Shown in pieces: positions 26,350 through 35,192 of a stretch of 64,000 nucleotides of DNA. Source of the DNA: CAZSDU01 sp964605775 (GTDB lineage: Bacteria; Bacteroidota; Bacteroidia; Bacteroidales; FEN-979). The notes under the pieces are model-generated. The model was not told the DNA's origin, did no database searches, and worked only from the letters and a program-made list of their open reading frames with translations. The stretch is from positions 310,001 through 374,000 of the forward strand of contig CAZSDU010000001.1 in the NCBI GenBank assembly GCA_964605775.1. Reading direction: 5' to 3'. How positions within the stretch are numbered: position 1 is the stretch's first letter; every line of letters starts with the position of its first letter. A program made the translations under genes and the position numbers.

Positions 26350-28866
26350 TTATTCGTAATAATATATTCTTTTTACCCGCCGTGAAATCCCTGTCAGGAT
26401 CTCATAGGGAATGGTATCCAGTTGTCTGGACAGTTCGGTCACAGGATGCTTCTCCCCGAAAATGATGACTTCATCTCCTTCCCTTACAGAGACAGGTTGC
26501 GGGGTTACAGATGAGGTCAGATCCGTGATATCGATCATGGTCAGGTCCATGCAGATATTGCCGATGATGGGAGCCGGCTCTCCATGAATATACAACGAGC
26601 CTCTGCCATTTCCCAGCCGTCGGTTCAGTCCATCGGCATATCCTATCGGAACGATGGCAATAACCTTGTCTTTCACGGCTTTTCCCATTCGGTTATACCC
26701 GATGGTATCGCCCGCGGCAATATGTTTGATCTGAGTGATCACCGATTTCAGGGTACTCACATTCCTCAGTTGTGATTGTTCTTCTTCATCCATGCCAATT
26801 CCATAAAGACCAATACCCAGCCTGACCATGTCCATCTGGGCATCAGGGAAACGGCTTATTCCTGCTGAATTAAGGATATGTCTGATGATTGGATAGCCAA
26901 ACTGACTGGTTATCTTTCTGCTCATTTCATGAAAGACCCAGATTTGCTTACGGGTGAAAACTTCTTCTGAAGGATCTTCGCTGGCAGCCAGATGAGAGAA
27001 AACCGATTGGATATGGATCCCGGGTTTGTCATGAAGACCATGGATCAATTCATCGAGGTCGTCTTCCGTGAAACCCAGTCGATGCATGCCGGTATCCAGT
27101 TTAATGTGAATGCGAATGGCCTCCTGGCCGGAAGTCTGATTTCTGGCAATGGCTTCTTCGAGAAGGCGAAGAATGCGGAAGTTATAGATTTCAGGTTCAA
27201 GGTTGTATTTCAGCAGAATGTCGAGGCTGTGTTCTTCCGGGCTCATGACCATGATGGGCAGTCTGATTCCTGCCTTTCTCAGTTCCACCCCTTCGTCGGC
27301 ATAGGCTACGGCCAAATAGTCGGCATGATAAAACTGCAGTACGTTGGCAATCTCATAACTCCCGCTGCCATATGAAAATGCTTTGACCATGGCCATGACT
27401 TTTGTCACCGGATTCAGTTTGGCACGGAAATAATTCAGGTTATGAATCAGGGCATCAATATTTATTTCCAAAACCGTCTCATGGGCTTTTTGCTGCAATA
27501 CCCTGCTGATCTTTTCAAACTCAAAGATACGGGCACCTTTAAGTAAAATGCTTTCATTTTGGAAGGAGAATAGTGGAAAGTGGTTTAGAAAATCTTCGGT
27601 TTTTTCGAAAAAGAGCTTTGACATGCTGAATTTATCCGCATATTTGGAAATATCCCTGCCAATGCCAATGATCCGGTCAATTTTTTTCAATAAAAGCAAT
27701 TCGGCAATTTCCTGATATAGTTCTTCCTTATTCCTTCCGCTTTGCAGAATATCGCTGAGGATGATGGTTTTTTTTCGCTGCTGGGTTTGTTGTTCCAGAA
27801 AATCAATGGCAATGCTTAGGGAATTGAAATCGGAATTATAACTATCGTTGATCAGTGAGCAATGATTGATGGCTTCTTTCAGTTCCAGGCGCATGGCAAT
27901 GGGAGAAAGGGTAGCAGCGGCATGCAGTCTGTCAGACAGGCAGGGATGGCCCAGCACGATCATGGTGGCCCAGCAATGCATAATGTTTTCAATGGAAGCA
28001 TCATCGGTAAAAGGAAAGGAAAATGAATATTCCGCTGATAGATAACGCGCGGTAATGGTAGTTGACCGCATGGATTTATCAATGGATGTTAAATGAAGAT
28101 CAGCCTCATGGTTCCGGCTCCAGGTAAAGGTTTTCAGCCCTGAAAAGGCAGGATTCGATCGTAATGCTTCTGTGATCAGATGATGATCGGCACAATATAC
28201 GAGGGTTGCTGAATGAATGAAAAGCTTTAGTTTTTCTTCCACTTTCTCCCGATGTCCAGAAAAATGTTCATCATGGGCAGTTCCGATATTGGTAAAGATA
28301 CCAATGGTGGGTTGGATGATGTGTTCCAGTCTGGTCATTTCCCCAGGTTTGGAAATTCCCGCTTCAAAGATGGCTAAGGTATTCCAGGCTTCCATTTTCC
28401 ACACGGATAGGGGGACTCCGATCTGGGAATTATAGCTTTTCGGGCTGCGGATGATTTTATAATCGCGGCAAAGCATCTGAAACAGCCATTCTTTGACTAT
28501 GGTTTTCCCATTGCTCCCGGTGATTCCGATCACCGGGAAAGAAAATTGGTTGCGTTGAAATGCTGCTAACTGTTGCAATGCCATCAAGGTATCCGGGACT
28601 GCAATGAAACAGGCATCAGGCATCCGGTTTCTGTCATCCGCCATCTGGCTGATAAGAAAATTCCTGACTCCTTTCTCATACAGTTCTCCGATATAATGAT
28701 GTCCATCATTACGGGAGGTGACCAGCGCGATAAAAAGGCATTGTTCAGGTTGTATCAGGCGGCGGCTGTCAATGAGTAATTCACTGATGCCTGGATCATC
28801 CTGGCGAGTAGCATGCAATACCCCGCCGGTAATTCTGACAACCTCCGATACGGTCAGATGATTCAT
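26350..28866 (-). CDS. murF-alr: bifunctional MurF-alanine racemase fusion
   Basis: An 838-residue fusion characteristic of Bacteroidota. Residues 1-455 are the MurF half, which adds D-Ala-D-Ala to UDP-MurNAc-tripeptide: the ATP site GITGSNGKTIVKEW is intact and the Mur ligase centre and C-terminal domain follow. Residues 460-838 are alanine racemase, with the PLP lysine in MAMVKAFSYGSGS and later IGLYGIG and GYADGLNRR. It supplies both D-alanine and the step that consumes it. Its start overlaps pdxA by 4 bases, so PLP synthesis is translationally linked to a PLP enzyme. It is cytoplasmic. Confidence 0.95.
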   Translation of the reverse strand: MNHLTVSEVVRITGGVLHATRQDDPGISELLIDSRRLIQPEQCLFIALVTSRNDGHHYIGELYEKGVRNFLISQMADDRNRMPDACFIAVPDTLMALQQLAAFQRNQFSFPVIGITGSNGKTIVKEWLFQMLCRDYKIIRSPKSYNSQIGVPLSVWKMEAWNTLAIFEAGISKPGEMTRLEHIIQPTIGIFTNIGTAHDEHFSGHREKVEEKLKLFIHSATLVYCADHHLITEALRSNPAFSGLKTFTWSRNHEADLHLTSIDKSMRSTTITARYLSAEYSFSFPFTDDASIENIMHCWATMIVLGHPCLSDRLHAAATLSPIAMRLELKEAINHCSLINDSYNSDFNSLSIAIDFLEQQTQQRKKTIILSDILQSGRNKEELYQEIAELLLLKKIDRIIGIGRDISKYADKFSMSKLFFEKTEDFLNHFPLFSFQNESILLKGARIFEFEKISRVLQQKAHETVLEINIDALIHNLNYFRAKLNPVTKVMAMVKAFSYGSGSYEIANVLQFYHADYLAVAYADEGVELRKAGIRLPIMVMSPEEHSLDILLKYNLEPEIYNFRILRLLEEAIARNQTSGQEAIRIHIKLDTGMHRLGFTEDDLDELIHGLHDKPGIHIQSVFSHLAASEDPSEEVFTRKQIWVFHEMSRKITSQFGYPIIRHILNSAGISRFPDAQMDMVRLGIGLYGIGMDEEEQSQLRNVSTLKSVITQIKHIAAGDTIGYNRMGKAVKDKVIAIVPIGYADGLNRRLGNGRGSLYIHGEPAPIIGNICMDLTMIDITDLTSSVTPQPVSVREGDEVIIFGEKHPVTELSRQLDTIPYEILTGISRRVKRIYYYE

Positions 28867-29942
28867 TTTTCTCCGTTTGCCACTTCAGGCGATTCAGGGA
28901 ACAATGGATTGGCATGGATTTCATCATATTCCTGCCGATGGGTAAAAATATCGCAAGCCATATACAGGGCATTTCGAAATGCTTCCGGAGAAGCTTCGTT
29001 TTTCCCGGCAAGGTCATAGGCAGTTCCATGGGCGGGAGAGGTCCTGACAATGGGCAGTCCGGCAGTAAAATTGACCCCTTCTTCAAACGATATGAGTTTA
29101 AAAGGCAGCATACCCTGGTCGTGATACATCGCCAGTATGCCATCAAAATGCAAAAAGTTCGCTGATCCGAAAAATCCGTCAGCAGGATAGGGGCCGAAAG
29201 CCAGGATGTTCTGGCGGTAAGCTTTCTCTATGGCCGGAAGGATGATCTTTTGATCTTCATCACCAATCAATCCTTCATCCCCTGCATGGGGGTTTAGCGC
29301 CAGAACGGCTATTTTCGGTTTGACAATACCAAAATCCCGGAGCAAGGAGCGGTGAAGGATTTGAATTTTCTGGAGCACAAGGGCTTCGGTTAAAGTTTCC
29401 TTAATCTTATGGATGGGAATATGTCCGGTGACCACTCCGATACGGAATTTATTATTGATCATCAGCATTAAATAATCATCGGTATGGAACTTTTTTGCCA
29501 GGTATTCGGTATGTCCCGGAAAAGTAAATGATTGGGATTGAATATTTTTCTTATTAATGGGGGCTGTAACCAGCACATCAACCTGGTTTTTCTGAAGATC
29601 ATCCGTGACGGCCTCCAGTGATAAAAACGCAAGGTCGCCGGCAATGGAAGTGGATTTCCCCAGATCTATCTTAACTTCTTCATCATGAATATTGATAATA
29701 TTGGGGCGGCGGGGATGAGCCAGGTCGGCTTTTTTTACCAGGTTAAAATTAAAATCATTGATGTTCAGCGTCTTTCTGTAATAGGAAGCGACTTTAGAGC
29801 TGCCATAAACAATGATGGTGTAATTTTCCATCAAACGCTGGTCCTGCAAGGTTTTAATGATGATCTCATAGCTCACCCCATTCATATCACCGTGAGAGAT
29901 TCCTACGCGTATTCTCTTTTCCTTTTCTATTGCTTGATCCAT
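28863..29942 (-). CDS. pdxA: 4-hydroxythreonine-4-phosphate dehydrogenase
   Basis: A 359-residue enzyme of the DXP-dependent pyridoxal phosphate pathway. Landmarks are VGISHGDMNGVSYEI at the N-terminus, TAPINKKNIQ, FPGHTEYLA with a metal-ligand histidine, ALNPHAGDEGLIG, and MYHDQGMLPFKL with further metal ligands, ending RTSPAHGTAYDLAGK. The start was set at 29942 (MDQAIEKEKR); an in-frame ATG 18 bases earlier is possible and would enlarge the overlap with the aminopeptidase gene. It sits between that gene and murF-alr with overlaps on both sides. Confidence 0.95.
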   Translation of the reverse strand: MDQAIEKEKRIRVGISHGDMNGVSYEIIIKTLQDQRLMENYTIIVYGSSKVASYYRKTLNINDFNFNLVKKADLAHPRRPNIINIHDEEVKIDLGKSTSIAGDLAFLSLEAVTDDLQKNQVDVLVTAPINKKNIQSQSFTFPGHTEYLAKKFHTDDYLMLMINNKFRIGVVTGHIPIHKIKETLTEALVLQKIQILHRSLLRDFGIVKPKIAVLALNPHAGDEGLIGDEDQKIILPAIEKAYRQNILAFGPYPADGFFGSANFLHFDGILAMYHDQGMLPFKLISFEEGVNFTAGLPIVRTSPAHGTAYDLAGKNEASPEAFRNALYMACDIFTHRQEYDEIHANPLFPESPEVANGEK

Positions 29943-31399
29943 GTTGAATATTTTTTGCAAAGGTAATCAAATAGCAGCCTAACACCGTATCCTGTTCCGC
30001 CTTGTCCGCGGTAGGTATCTGTTTTTTCGAGAAAGGCAGGCCCCGCAATATCGAGGTGAATAAAAGGATAATCCGTAAATTTTTCCAGGAATTTTGCGGC
30101 AATGATTGATCCCGCTTCGGGTTTGCCCAGGTTTTTCACATCTGCAACCTCGGATTTCAGGCTTTCGGCATAGTCCTCCCACATTGGGAATTCAACAATT
30201 CGTTCATTTACCCTGAACCCGGAATTTTTAAGTTCCTCCATGTCTGCTTTGGCTTTGCACTGCATGCCAACGGCTGCTGAATTTCCTATGGCACGAACCG
30301 CGGATCCCGTGAGTGTCGCCAGGTCTATTACCAGTTCAGGATGAAATTTTCGCGCATAACTCAGGGCATCGGCCAAGAGCAAGCGTCCTTCTGCATCGGT
30401 ATCCACCACTTCCACATACATGCCATTGTGCATGCTGATCACATCACCTGAACATAGGGCCTGAGGACCGGGTTTGTTGTCGGTTGCAGGCATCAATCCG
30501 ATCACATGGACGGGTAACTGGGCCATGGCCACAGCATAAATGCTTGCAGCGACGGCAGCGGCTCCCGACATATCATCCTTCATGTTCAACATGGAGTTCC
30601 CGGTCTTTAAATTCATGCCTCCGGTGTCATAAACAACGCCTTTTCCGATCAGAACAATAGGTTTGTTATTCTTTGCTTCCGGCGGATTCCACTCCATGAC
30701 TGTCAATGTGGGTGGTTCATGGCTCCCTTTATTCACCCCAAGAATGCCGCCCATCTGCAATGCTTCCAGCTTTTTCTTATTCAGCACTTCCACATTAGCT
30801 CCGCAGATCCCGGCCATAGCAGTGACTTCTTTGGCAAAAACAGTAGCCGTCAGGTAAGAATTCGGCTCATTGATGAGTGTTCTGCAACGGTACACGGCAT
30901 CTGTCAGGATGTTTAGCTGTTGTATCTTGGATCTTGTATCGTTTATATCGAATTTTTCAGCCGTTCCAGAATATATTTCAATCTCTCTGAGGGTATTTTT
31001 ACTTTCCGGATCCTTTTTATATTTCAGAAACTGATAATTCCCCAATGACATTCCCTCTGCAAAAGCCATGACTTCCCTGGTTTTTTTTGCTGCATCGAAA
31101 ATAACCACCTTTTGAATTTTTCTTTCATTCAGGCTTTTCCCGGTTTTTTCACCAGCCATGCGGCAACATTCCAGGCGGTCATTGAATTCTTTTTCCAGTG
31201 GAAGGAAAAACAGGTATATCCAAGTATTCAGGTGGTTGATGATAACGGTTTCCTTTTTCTGCTCTTCTTTCTGGTGACGGATAAATACTTTTTCAGCTTT
31301 ATTAAAAATTCCGGCAGGCAGGCGGGAAAGCCCGGATACAATGATCACCAGGTTTTCGGTTTCCTGGGTTTTACTTGTTAAAGTTAAAATTGGCTGCAT
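29927..31399 (-). CDS. pepA: leucyl aminopeptidase (M17)
   Basis: A 490-residue cytosolic di-metal aminopeptidase. The catalytic half contains VLIGKGVVYDTGG, LNMKDDMSGAAAV and the signature VDTDAEGRLLLADAL, with the expected Lys, Asp, Glu and Arg residues. The start at 31399 (MQPILTLTSK) was chosen because the reading frame upstream gives a non-conserved hydrophobic extension. The start codon overlaps the ATG of mqnC on the other strand. A TAAATTTG -7 box lies at 31433-31440 on the minus strand. The end overlaps the pdxA start. Confidence 0.9.
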   Translation of the reverse strand: MQPILTLTSKTQETENLVIIVSGLSRLPAGIFNKAEKVFIRHQKEEQKKETVIINHLNTWIYLFFLPLEKEFNDRLECCRMAGEKTGKSLNERKIQKVVIFDAAKKTREVMAFAEGMSLGNYQFLKYKKDPESKNTLREIEIYSGTAEKFDINDTRSKIQQLNILTDAVYRCRTLINEPNSYLTATVFAKEVTAMAGICGANVEVLNKKKLEALQMGGILGVNKGSHEPPTLTVMEWNPPEAKNNKPIVLIGKGVVYDTGGMNLKTGNSMLNMKDDMSGAAAVAASIYAVAMAQLPVHVIGLMPATDNKPGPQALCSGDVISMHNGMYVEVVDTDAEGRLLLADALSYARKFHPELVIDLATLTGSAVRAIGNSAAVGMQCKAKADMEELKNSGFRVNERIVEFPMWEDYAESLKSEVADVKNLGKPEAGSIIAAKFLEKFTDYPFIHLDIAGPAFLEKTDTYRGQGGTGYGVRLLFDYLCKKYSTWIKQ

Positions 31400-32534
31400 G
31401 GATTTTCTTACTTTTGAAACTTCTTTGGAACACAAATTTAGGAAAATTACGGAGAAGCTCATTAAAAAGGCAATGAACGGCGACTTCCTGTCAATGGAAG
31501 AAGGGAAATCCATGTTGGAAAACATGTCTTTGCCGTCCCTGATGTTTCTGGGCCATGAGATCCGTAAAAGAATTCATCCCGATAAGCTTGTGACCTGGAT
31601 CATTGACCGGAATATCAACATCACCAATGCCTGTATTTCCGGCTGTAAATTTTGCAACTTCTTTCAGGCTGCCGGCAGTCCCAGGTGTTATATCACTACG
31701 CTGGAAGAATATATCCATAAAATTGACGAGATGTACCTTCTCGGGGGGCGGCAATTGCTGCTTCAGGGGGGGATGCATCCTCATCTGGGGTTAAGCTTTT
31801 ATCAGGAATTGTTTTCTGAGCTGAAGAAACATTATCCTGACCTGCGGCTGCATGCACTAGGACCTCCCGAGATCGTGCATCTTGCAACATTAGAAAAAAA
31901 AACCTATAGGGAAATCCTTCAATACTTGGTGGATGCAGGAATGGATAGTTTGCCGGGAGCTGGCGCCGAAATCTTGTCCGACAGGGTCAGGAAAATACTA
32001 TCACCGGCTAAATGTAACGCGAGTCAGTGGCTGGAGGTGATGAAGACCGCTCATCAAATGAATCTGACGACTTCTGCAACCATGATGTTCGGGCATATTG
32101 AAACCCTGGATGAAAGGTTGCAGCACCTGGTTTCCCTGAGGGAACTTCAAGACAGCAAACCCATAGGTCACAAAGGATTTCTTTCGTTTATCCCCTGGCC
32201 TTTCCAAGACAAGGGGACGATACTAAAAGAAAAATTCAAGGTGGAAAACAAAGTAACCGCTCATGAATATATCCGTATGATCGCTATTTCACGCATCATG
32301 CTTCCAAATATCTCCAACATTCAGGCTTCCTGGCTGACCGTTGGAAAAGAAACTGCTCAGCTTTGCCTTTATGCTGGTGCCAATGATTTTGGAAGTATCA
32401 TGATGGAAGAGAATGTGGTTTCCGTAGCGGGAGCAAACAATTCTTTTAACGTCGCGGGCATTCAGCAGGCCATCAACGAAGCAGGTTTTGATCCCCGTTT
32501 AAGGAACCAGGATTTTGAGTTACTGCCTATTTGA
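31398..32534 (+). CDS. mqnC: cyclic dehypoxanthinyl futalosine synthase (radical SAM)
   Basis: A 378-residue radical SAM enzyme of the futalosine menaquinone pathway. The cluster motif is CISGCKFCNFF, preceded by IIDRNINITNA. Other MqnC landmarks are GGRQLLLQGGMHPHLGL, SLPGAGAEILSDRVRKILSP, TTSATMMFGHIE, FIPWPFQDKGT and GANDFGSIMMEENVVS. The start is uncertain: ATG 31398 was used, but a -7 box at 31409-31416 lies inside the frame and would favour a TTG at 31425 or an ATG at 31473. The other enzymes of the pathway are not in the window. It converges with the DUF4136 gene, with the stops overlapping. Confidence 0.9.
   Translation: MDFLTFETSLEHKFRKITEKLIKKAMNGDFLSMEEGKSMLENMSLPSLMFLGHEIRKRIHPDKLVTWIIDRNINITNACISGCKFCNFFQAAGSPRCYITTLEEYIHKIDEMYLLGGRQLLLQGGMHPHLGLSFYQELFSELKKHYPDLRLHALGPPEIVHLATLEKKTYREILQYLVDAGMDSLPGAGAEILSDRVRKILSPAKCNASQWLEVMKTAHQMNLTTSATMMFGHIETLDERLQHLVSLRELQDSKPIGHKGFLSFIPWPFQDKGTILKEKFKVENKVTAHEYIRMIAISRIMLPNISNIQASWLTVGKETAQLCLYAGANDFGSIMMEENVVSVAGANNSFNVAGIQQAINEAGFDPRLRNQDFELLPI
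31409..31416 (+). promoter_or_regulatory. candidate -7 box inside the 5' end of mqnC
   Basis: TACTTTTG is an exact TAnnTTTG match 11 bases after the ATG used for mqnC. A TTG at 31390-31392 is 16 bases upstream, a short spacing. If used, translation would begin at 31425 or 31473. Confidence 0.35.
31433..31440 (-). promoter_or_regulatory. candidate -7 box for pepA
   Basis: CAAATTTA reads TAAATTTG on the minus strand, 33 bases before the aminopeptidase ATG. It lies beyond the opposing mqnC box, so the two transcripts would overlap at their 5' ends. Confidence 0.4.
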
Positions 32535-33159
32535 GTAATCCGTTCTTCTGCCAGTCGGCATAGATCTGTGAAGCAATCCTGTAACTGACCTCGTCAAGAT
32601 AGTTTGGGTCATCAACAGAGATATCGGCTGTCCAGAGCAAAGCATTGTTTGAATTATCGTAAAGATTGGCCCTGAGGTTCACCGTGGAGGTGGTAACCCA
32701 GTAACCGCCTGTGGTTACAACATTTCCGCCATATCCATAAATGGGATATCCCCAATTATAGTAATTATAATAATTGTAATAATAATCGGGGTAAACCGTC
32801 GTGGAGGGAGGGATATAACTCTGGGATTTTTCCGTACCCTTATAGGTCACGATAAGAATACCGTCCACCCCAAGGCTATCAAATTTTTTCTCAATGTCAA
32901 TCAACTCATATTTCACCGTGGGAGACAGGAATTCAAGGGACTCCATGGCTTTAAAGCCTTTGCTGGCAAAATAATTTGCGGTATGCTGTTCAAAAGGTTT
33001 CTGGTACTCCAGTTTGTCAAACATGGCCCAGACGACCACATTACCGATTTTTTTATGCTCTTTGGGGTTGGTCCAGGAAGTCAGGGTAACCGGATTACAG
33101 GATGTAAAAAGTAAGGCAGTCAAGAGTCCAAGTAAAAATAAAAAATTGATTTTTTTCAT
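32527..33159 (-). CDS. DUF4136 family lipoprotein
   Basis: A 210-residue lipoprotein with lipobox LFTSC (Cys21). The body fits the DUF4136 pattern: TSWTNPKEHKKIGNVVVWAMF near the start, GVDGILIVTYKGTEKS in the middle, and ALLWTADISVDDPNYLDEVSYRIA near the end. A tyrosine/asparagine-rich loop (YPDYYYNYYNYYNWGYPIYGYGG region, about 122-145) interrupts the domain. The function of the family is unknown; it is often an envelope lipoprotein. The promoter box CAAAGATA at 33191-33198 reads TATCTTTG on this strand. The last 8 bases overlap the end of mqnC. Confidence 0.85.
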   Translation of the reverse strand: MKKINFLFLLGLLTALLFTSCNPVTLTSWTNPKEHKKIGNVVVWAMFDKLEYQKPFEQHTANYFASKGFKAMESLEFLSPTVKYELIDIEKKFDSLGVDGILIVTYKGTEKSQSYIPPSTTVYPDYYYNYYNYYNWGYPIYGYGGNVVTTGGYWVTTSTVNLRANLYDNSNNALLWTADISVDDPNYLDEVSYRIASQIYADWQKNGLLK

Positions 33160-33190
33160 AAAGCGGGTTTTAGGATTTGGTTTCGTTGAT

Positions 33191-33198
33191 CAAAGATA
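33191..33198 (-). promoter_or_regulatory. candidate -7 box for the DUF4136 lipoprotein gene
   Basis: TATCTTTG on the minus strand, 31 bases before the ATG at 33159. No clear TTG is seen at the -33 position. Confidence 0.45.
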
Positions 33199-33233
33199 CG
33201 AAAACAGCATAAAAAAAGACTAATTTTCCTTTC

Positions 33234-33932
33234 TTAATCGATATTTTTTTGCCAGACCAATCTGCGGGATCCAAGTTCCAGTGCAATCAGGTTGCCCAGA
33301 AGAGGGATGTTTTTATATACACAACCTGCATCCAGGTTGATGATTCTGACCGATGGGTTTTCCACGTTTTTACTGATGGCATTCAGGGAAGCGGGAGTAT
33401 GGCCATGAACCAGAATATTTCCTTTGAGAAAATGTTCCGGATACTTTTCAATGCGTCCCCAGATCATGGAGTTAGTATCATCAATAGGATTTGCCGCATT
33501 GCCTTCAAAACAACCATGACATAGAAAAAACCCGGGGATTTCCTCATATATCTTCAATCCTGTGATAAAATCCATATAGGCCTGAGGTATTTTCGAAATG
33601 GTCGATTGATCAGGGAGGCCATCATAAATCAGATGAAAATCACGAAGGGTGGTTATTCCGCTGTTGAGCATCCAGAGTTGAAAAAACGCTGTGTCCTCCC
33701 GGGCATGCATCAGCATGTATTCATGATTCCCCATCAGGGGAATCACCTGAAAGCTTGCTTTTTCCTTCAGGGTGAAAATATAATCAAGCACAGCCCTGCT
33801 GTCCATCCCGCGATCGATGTAATCGCCCAGCAGGTAAAGGCAGTCGTTTTCCTGAAGCTCAAGTTTTTCAACTAGTGCGCGAAAGGTATGGATACACCCG
33901 TGGATATCGCCAATAACCCATCGATTAAGCAT
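33234..33932 (-). CDS. PPP-family metallophosphoesterase (protein phosphatase-like)
   Basis: A 232-residue calcineurin-like phosphatase. The metal-site series is complete: GDIHGC at about 8-13, GDYIDRGMDSR near 36-46, GNHEYML near 68-74, then CHGCFE and VHGHTPAS. This resembles bacterial PrpA/PrpE and diadenosine tetraphosphatase-type enzymes; whether it removes phosphate from serine/threonine residues or from a nucleotide cannot be decided. It has no signal peptide. It begins within the last 8 bases of waaA, which suggests co-transcription, but I see no functional link. Confidence 0.88.
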   Translation of the reverse strand: MLNRWVIGDIHGCIHTFRALVEKLELQENDCLYLLGDYIDRGMDSRAVLDYIFTLKEKASFQVIPLMGNHEYMLMHAREDTAFFQLWMLNSGITTLRDFHLIYDGLPDQSTISKIPQAYMDFITGLKIYEEIPGFFLCHGCFEGNAANPIDDTNSMIWGRIEKYPEHFLKGNILVHGHTPASLNAISKNVENPSVRIINLDAGCVYKNIPLLGNLIALELGSRRLVWQKNID

Positions 33933-35175
33933 GTTGCTGTATAAAAGTCATGATTTTATCCGTCGCTCCCCTGTTCTCTTCCACATATTGAAGACAGATG
34001 GACGAAACCTGATGGTAGCGGTTGGGATCTGCAAGAAGTTCCCTGATGGTTTGAATGAGGATCTGGGGTTCCTGAATACAATATGCCCCGCCCAGCCCGA
34101 CCAGTTCCACTGCTTCCCTGAATTTATGATAATTAGGTCCGAAAAATACCGGCACCCCAAAGGTAACCGGCTCCTGGATGTTATGGATACCGATTCCGAA
34201 GCCGCCACCGATAAAAGCAAAAGAAGCATACTGATAAAGCTGGTTCAGCATGCCGACATTGTCAATGATCAGAATATCGGCAGAGGCAGCATTTTCCTCA
34301 TTGAGGTCAGAATACTTGAACACTTTTTTCCCGAGAAAAGAAAGTGAAACGGCATTCACCCTTCCAGTACCGGTATCATGAGGGGCAATGATGAATTTCA
34401 TCCCTTGAATACCTGCCTCGACCAGGGGCAGGATAACCGCTTCATCCTCTTTCCAGGTACTGCCACCCAAAAACACCTTTCCTTCCCCGCAAAATTTCCG
34501 GATAAGCGGAAATTCCTTTTTCACCCTGGCAATGGCATAAACCCTGTCGAAGCGGGTATCGCCGGCAACACTTGCATGGTTAATACCGATAGAAAACAAC
34601 AATTGAAGGGAGGATTCATTCTGGACAAAAAACCAGGTCACCCATGACAACTGCCTGCGAAACCATTCAGCATACCATTTAAAAAAATACTGATCACGGC
34701 GGAATACTGCAGAGATAAAGAAAACCGGTATTTTTTCCTGATGGAGTTTAAAAAGATAGTTGAACCAAAAATCATATTTGATAAAAAAAACCATGGATGG
34801 TCTGACCGCCTCTATCAGAAATTTTGCATTTGTAGCAGTATCAAGGGGAAGATAGAAAACAAGATCGGCATAGTCATAATTTTTTCTGATCTCATATCCA
34901 GAAGGGGAAAAAAAGGTCAGGAAAATTTTTCTTTCCGGATGAATTTCCTTCAAGGCTTCTATCAGCGGTCTTCCCTGTTCAAATTCTCCCAATGAAGAAA
35001 CATGGAACCAGATAATCGGTTTACGCTGAAGATTGTTTTCTTCCAATGCACGGATAAGCTTTTCTTTCCATTGCTTACGGCCCCTCACCCATAAACTTGC
35101 TTTTGCATTAAACAATGCAGCTATCCGCAGTAAAATTCCGTAAAAACAAATAACTGCTGAATAAACTATTCGCAT
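33925..35175 (-). CDS. waaA: Kdo transferase
   Basis: A 416-residue GT30 glycosyltransferase that attaches Kdo to lipid IVA on the cytoplasmic face of the inner membrane. The start at 35175 (MRIVYSAVICFYGILLRIAA) gives the usual membrane-associating N-terminal helix; the open frame continues 24 codons upstream but would run into the neighbouring gene. The catalytic glutamate is in HVSSLGEFEQGRPL, and the donor domain contains FLGGSTWKEDE and FIGGGFGIGIHNIQEP with VFFGPNYHKF. It shows that the cell makes lipopolysaccharide. It lies 17 bases after a predicted outer-membrane protein gene. Confidence 0.94.
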   Translation of the reverse strand: MRIVYSAVICFYGILLRIAALFNAKASLWVRGRKQWKEKLIRALEENNLQRKPIIWFHVSSLGEFEQGRPLIEALKEIHPERKIFLTFFSPSGYEIRKNYDYADLVFYLPLDTATNAKFLIEAVRPSMVFFIKYDFWFNYLFKLHQEKIPVFFISAVFRRDQYFFKWYAEWFRRQLSWVTWFFVQNESSLQLLFSIGINHASVAGDTRFDRVYAIARVKKEFPLIRKFCGEGKVFLGGSTWKEDEAVILPLVEAGIQGMKFIIAPHDTGTGRVNAVSLSFLGKKVFKYSDLNEENAASADILIIDNVGMLNQLYQYASFAFIGGGFGIGIHNIQEPVTFGVPVFFGPNYHKFREAVELVGLGGAYCIQEPQILIQTIRELLADPNRYHQVSSICLQYVEENRGATDKIMTFIQQHA

Positions 35176-35192
35176 GGGTTTCAGCGCTGGGG

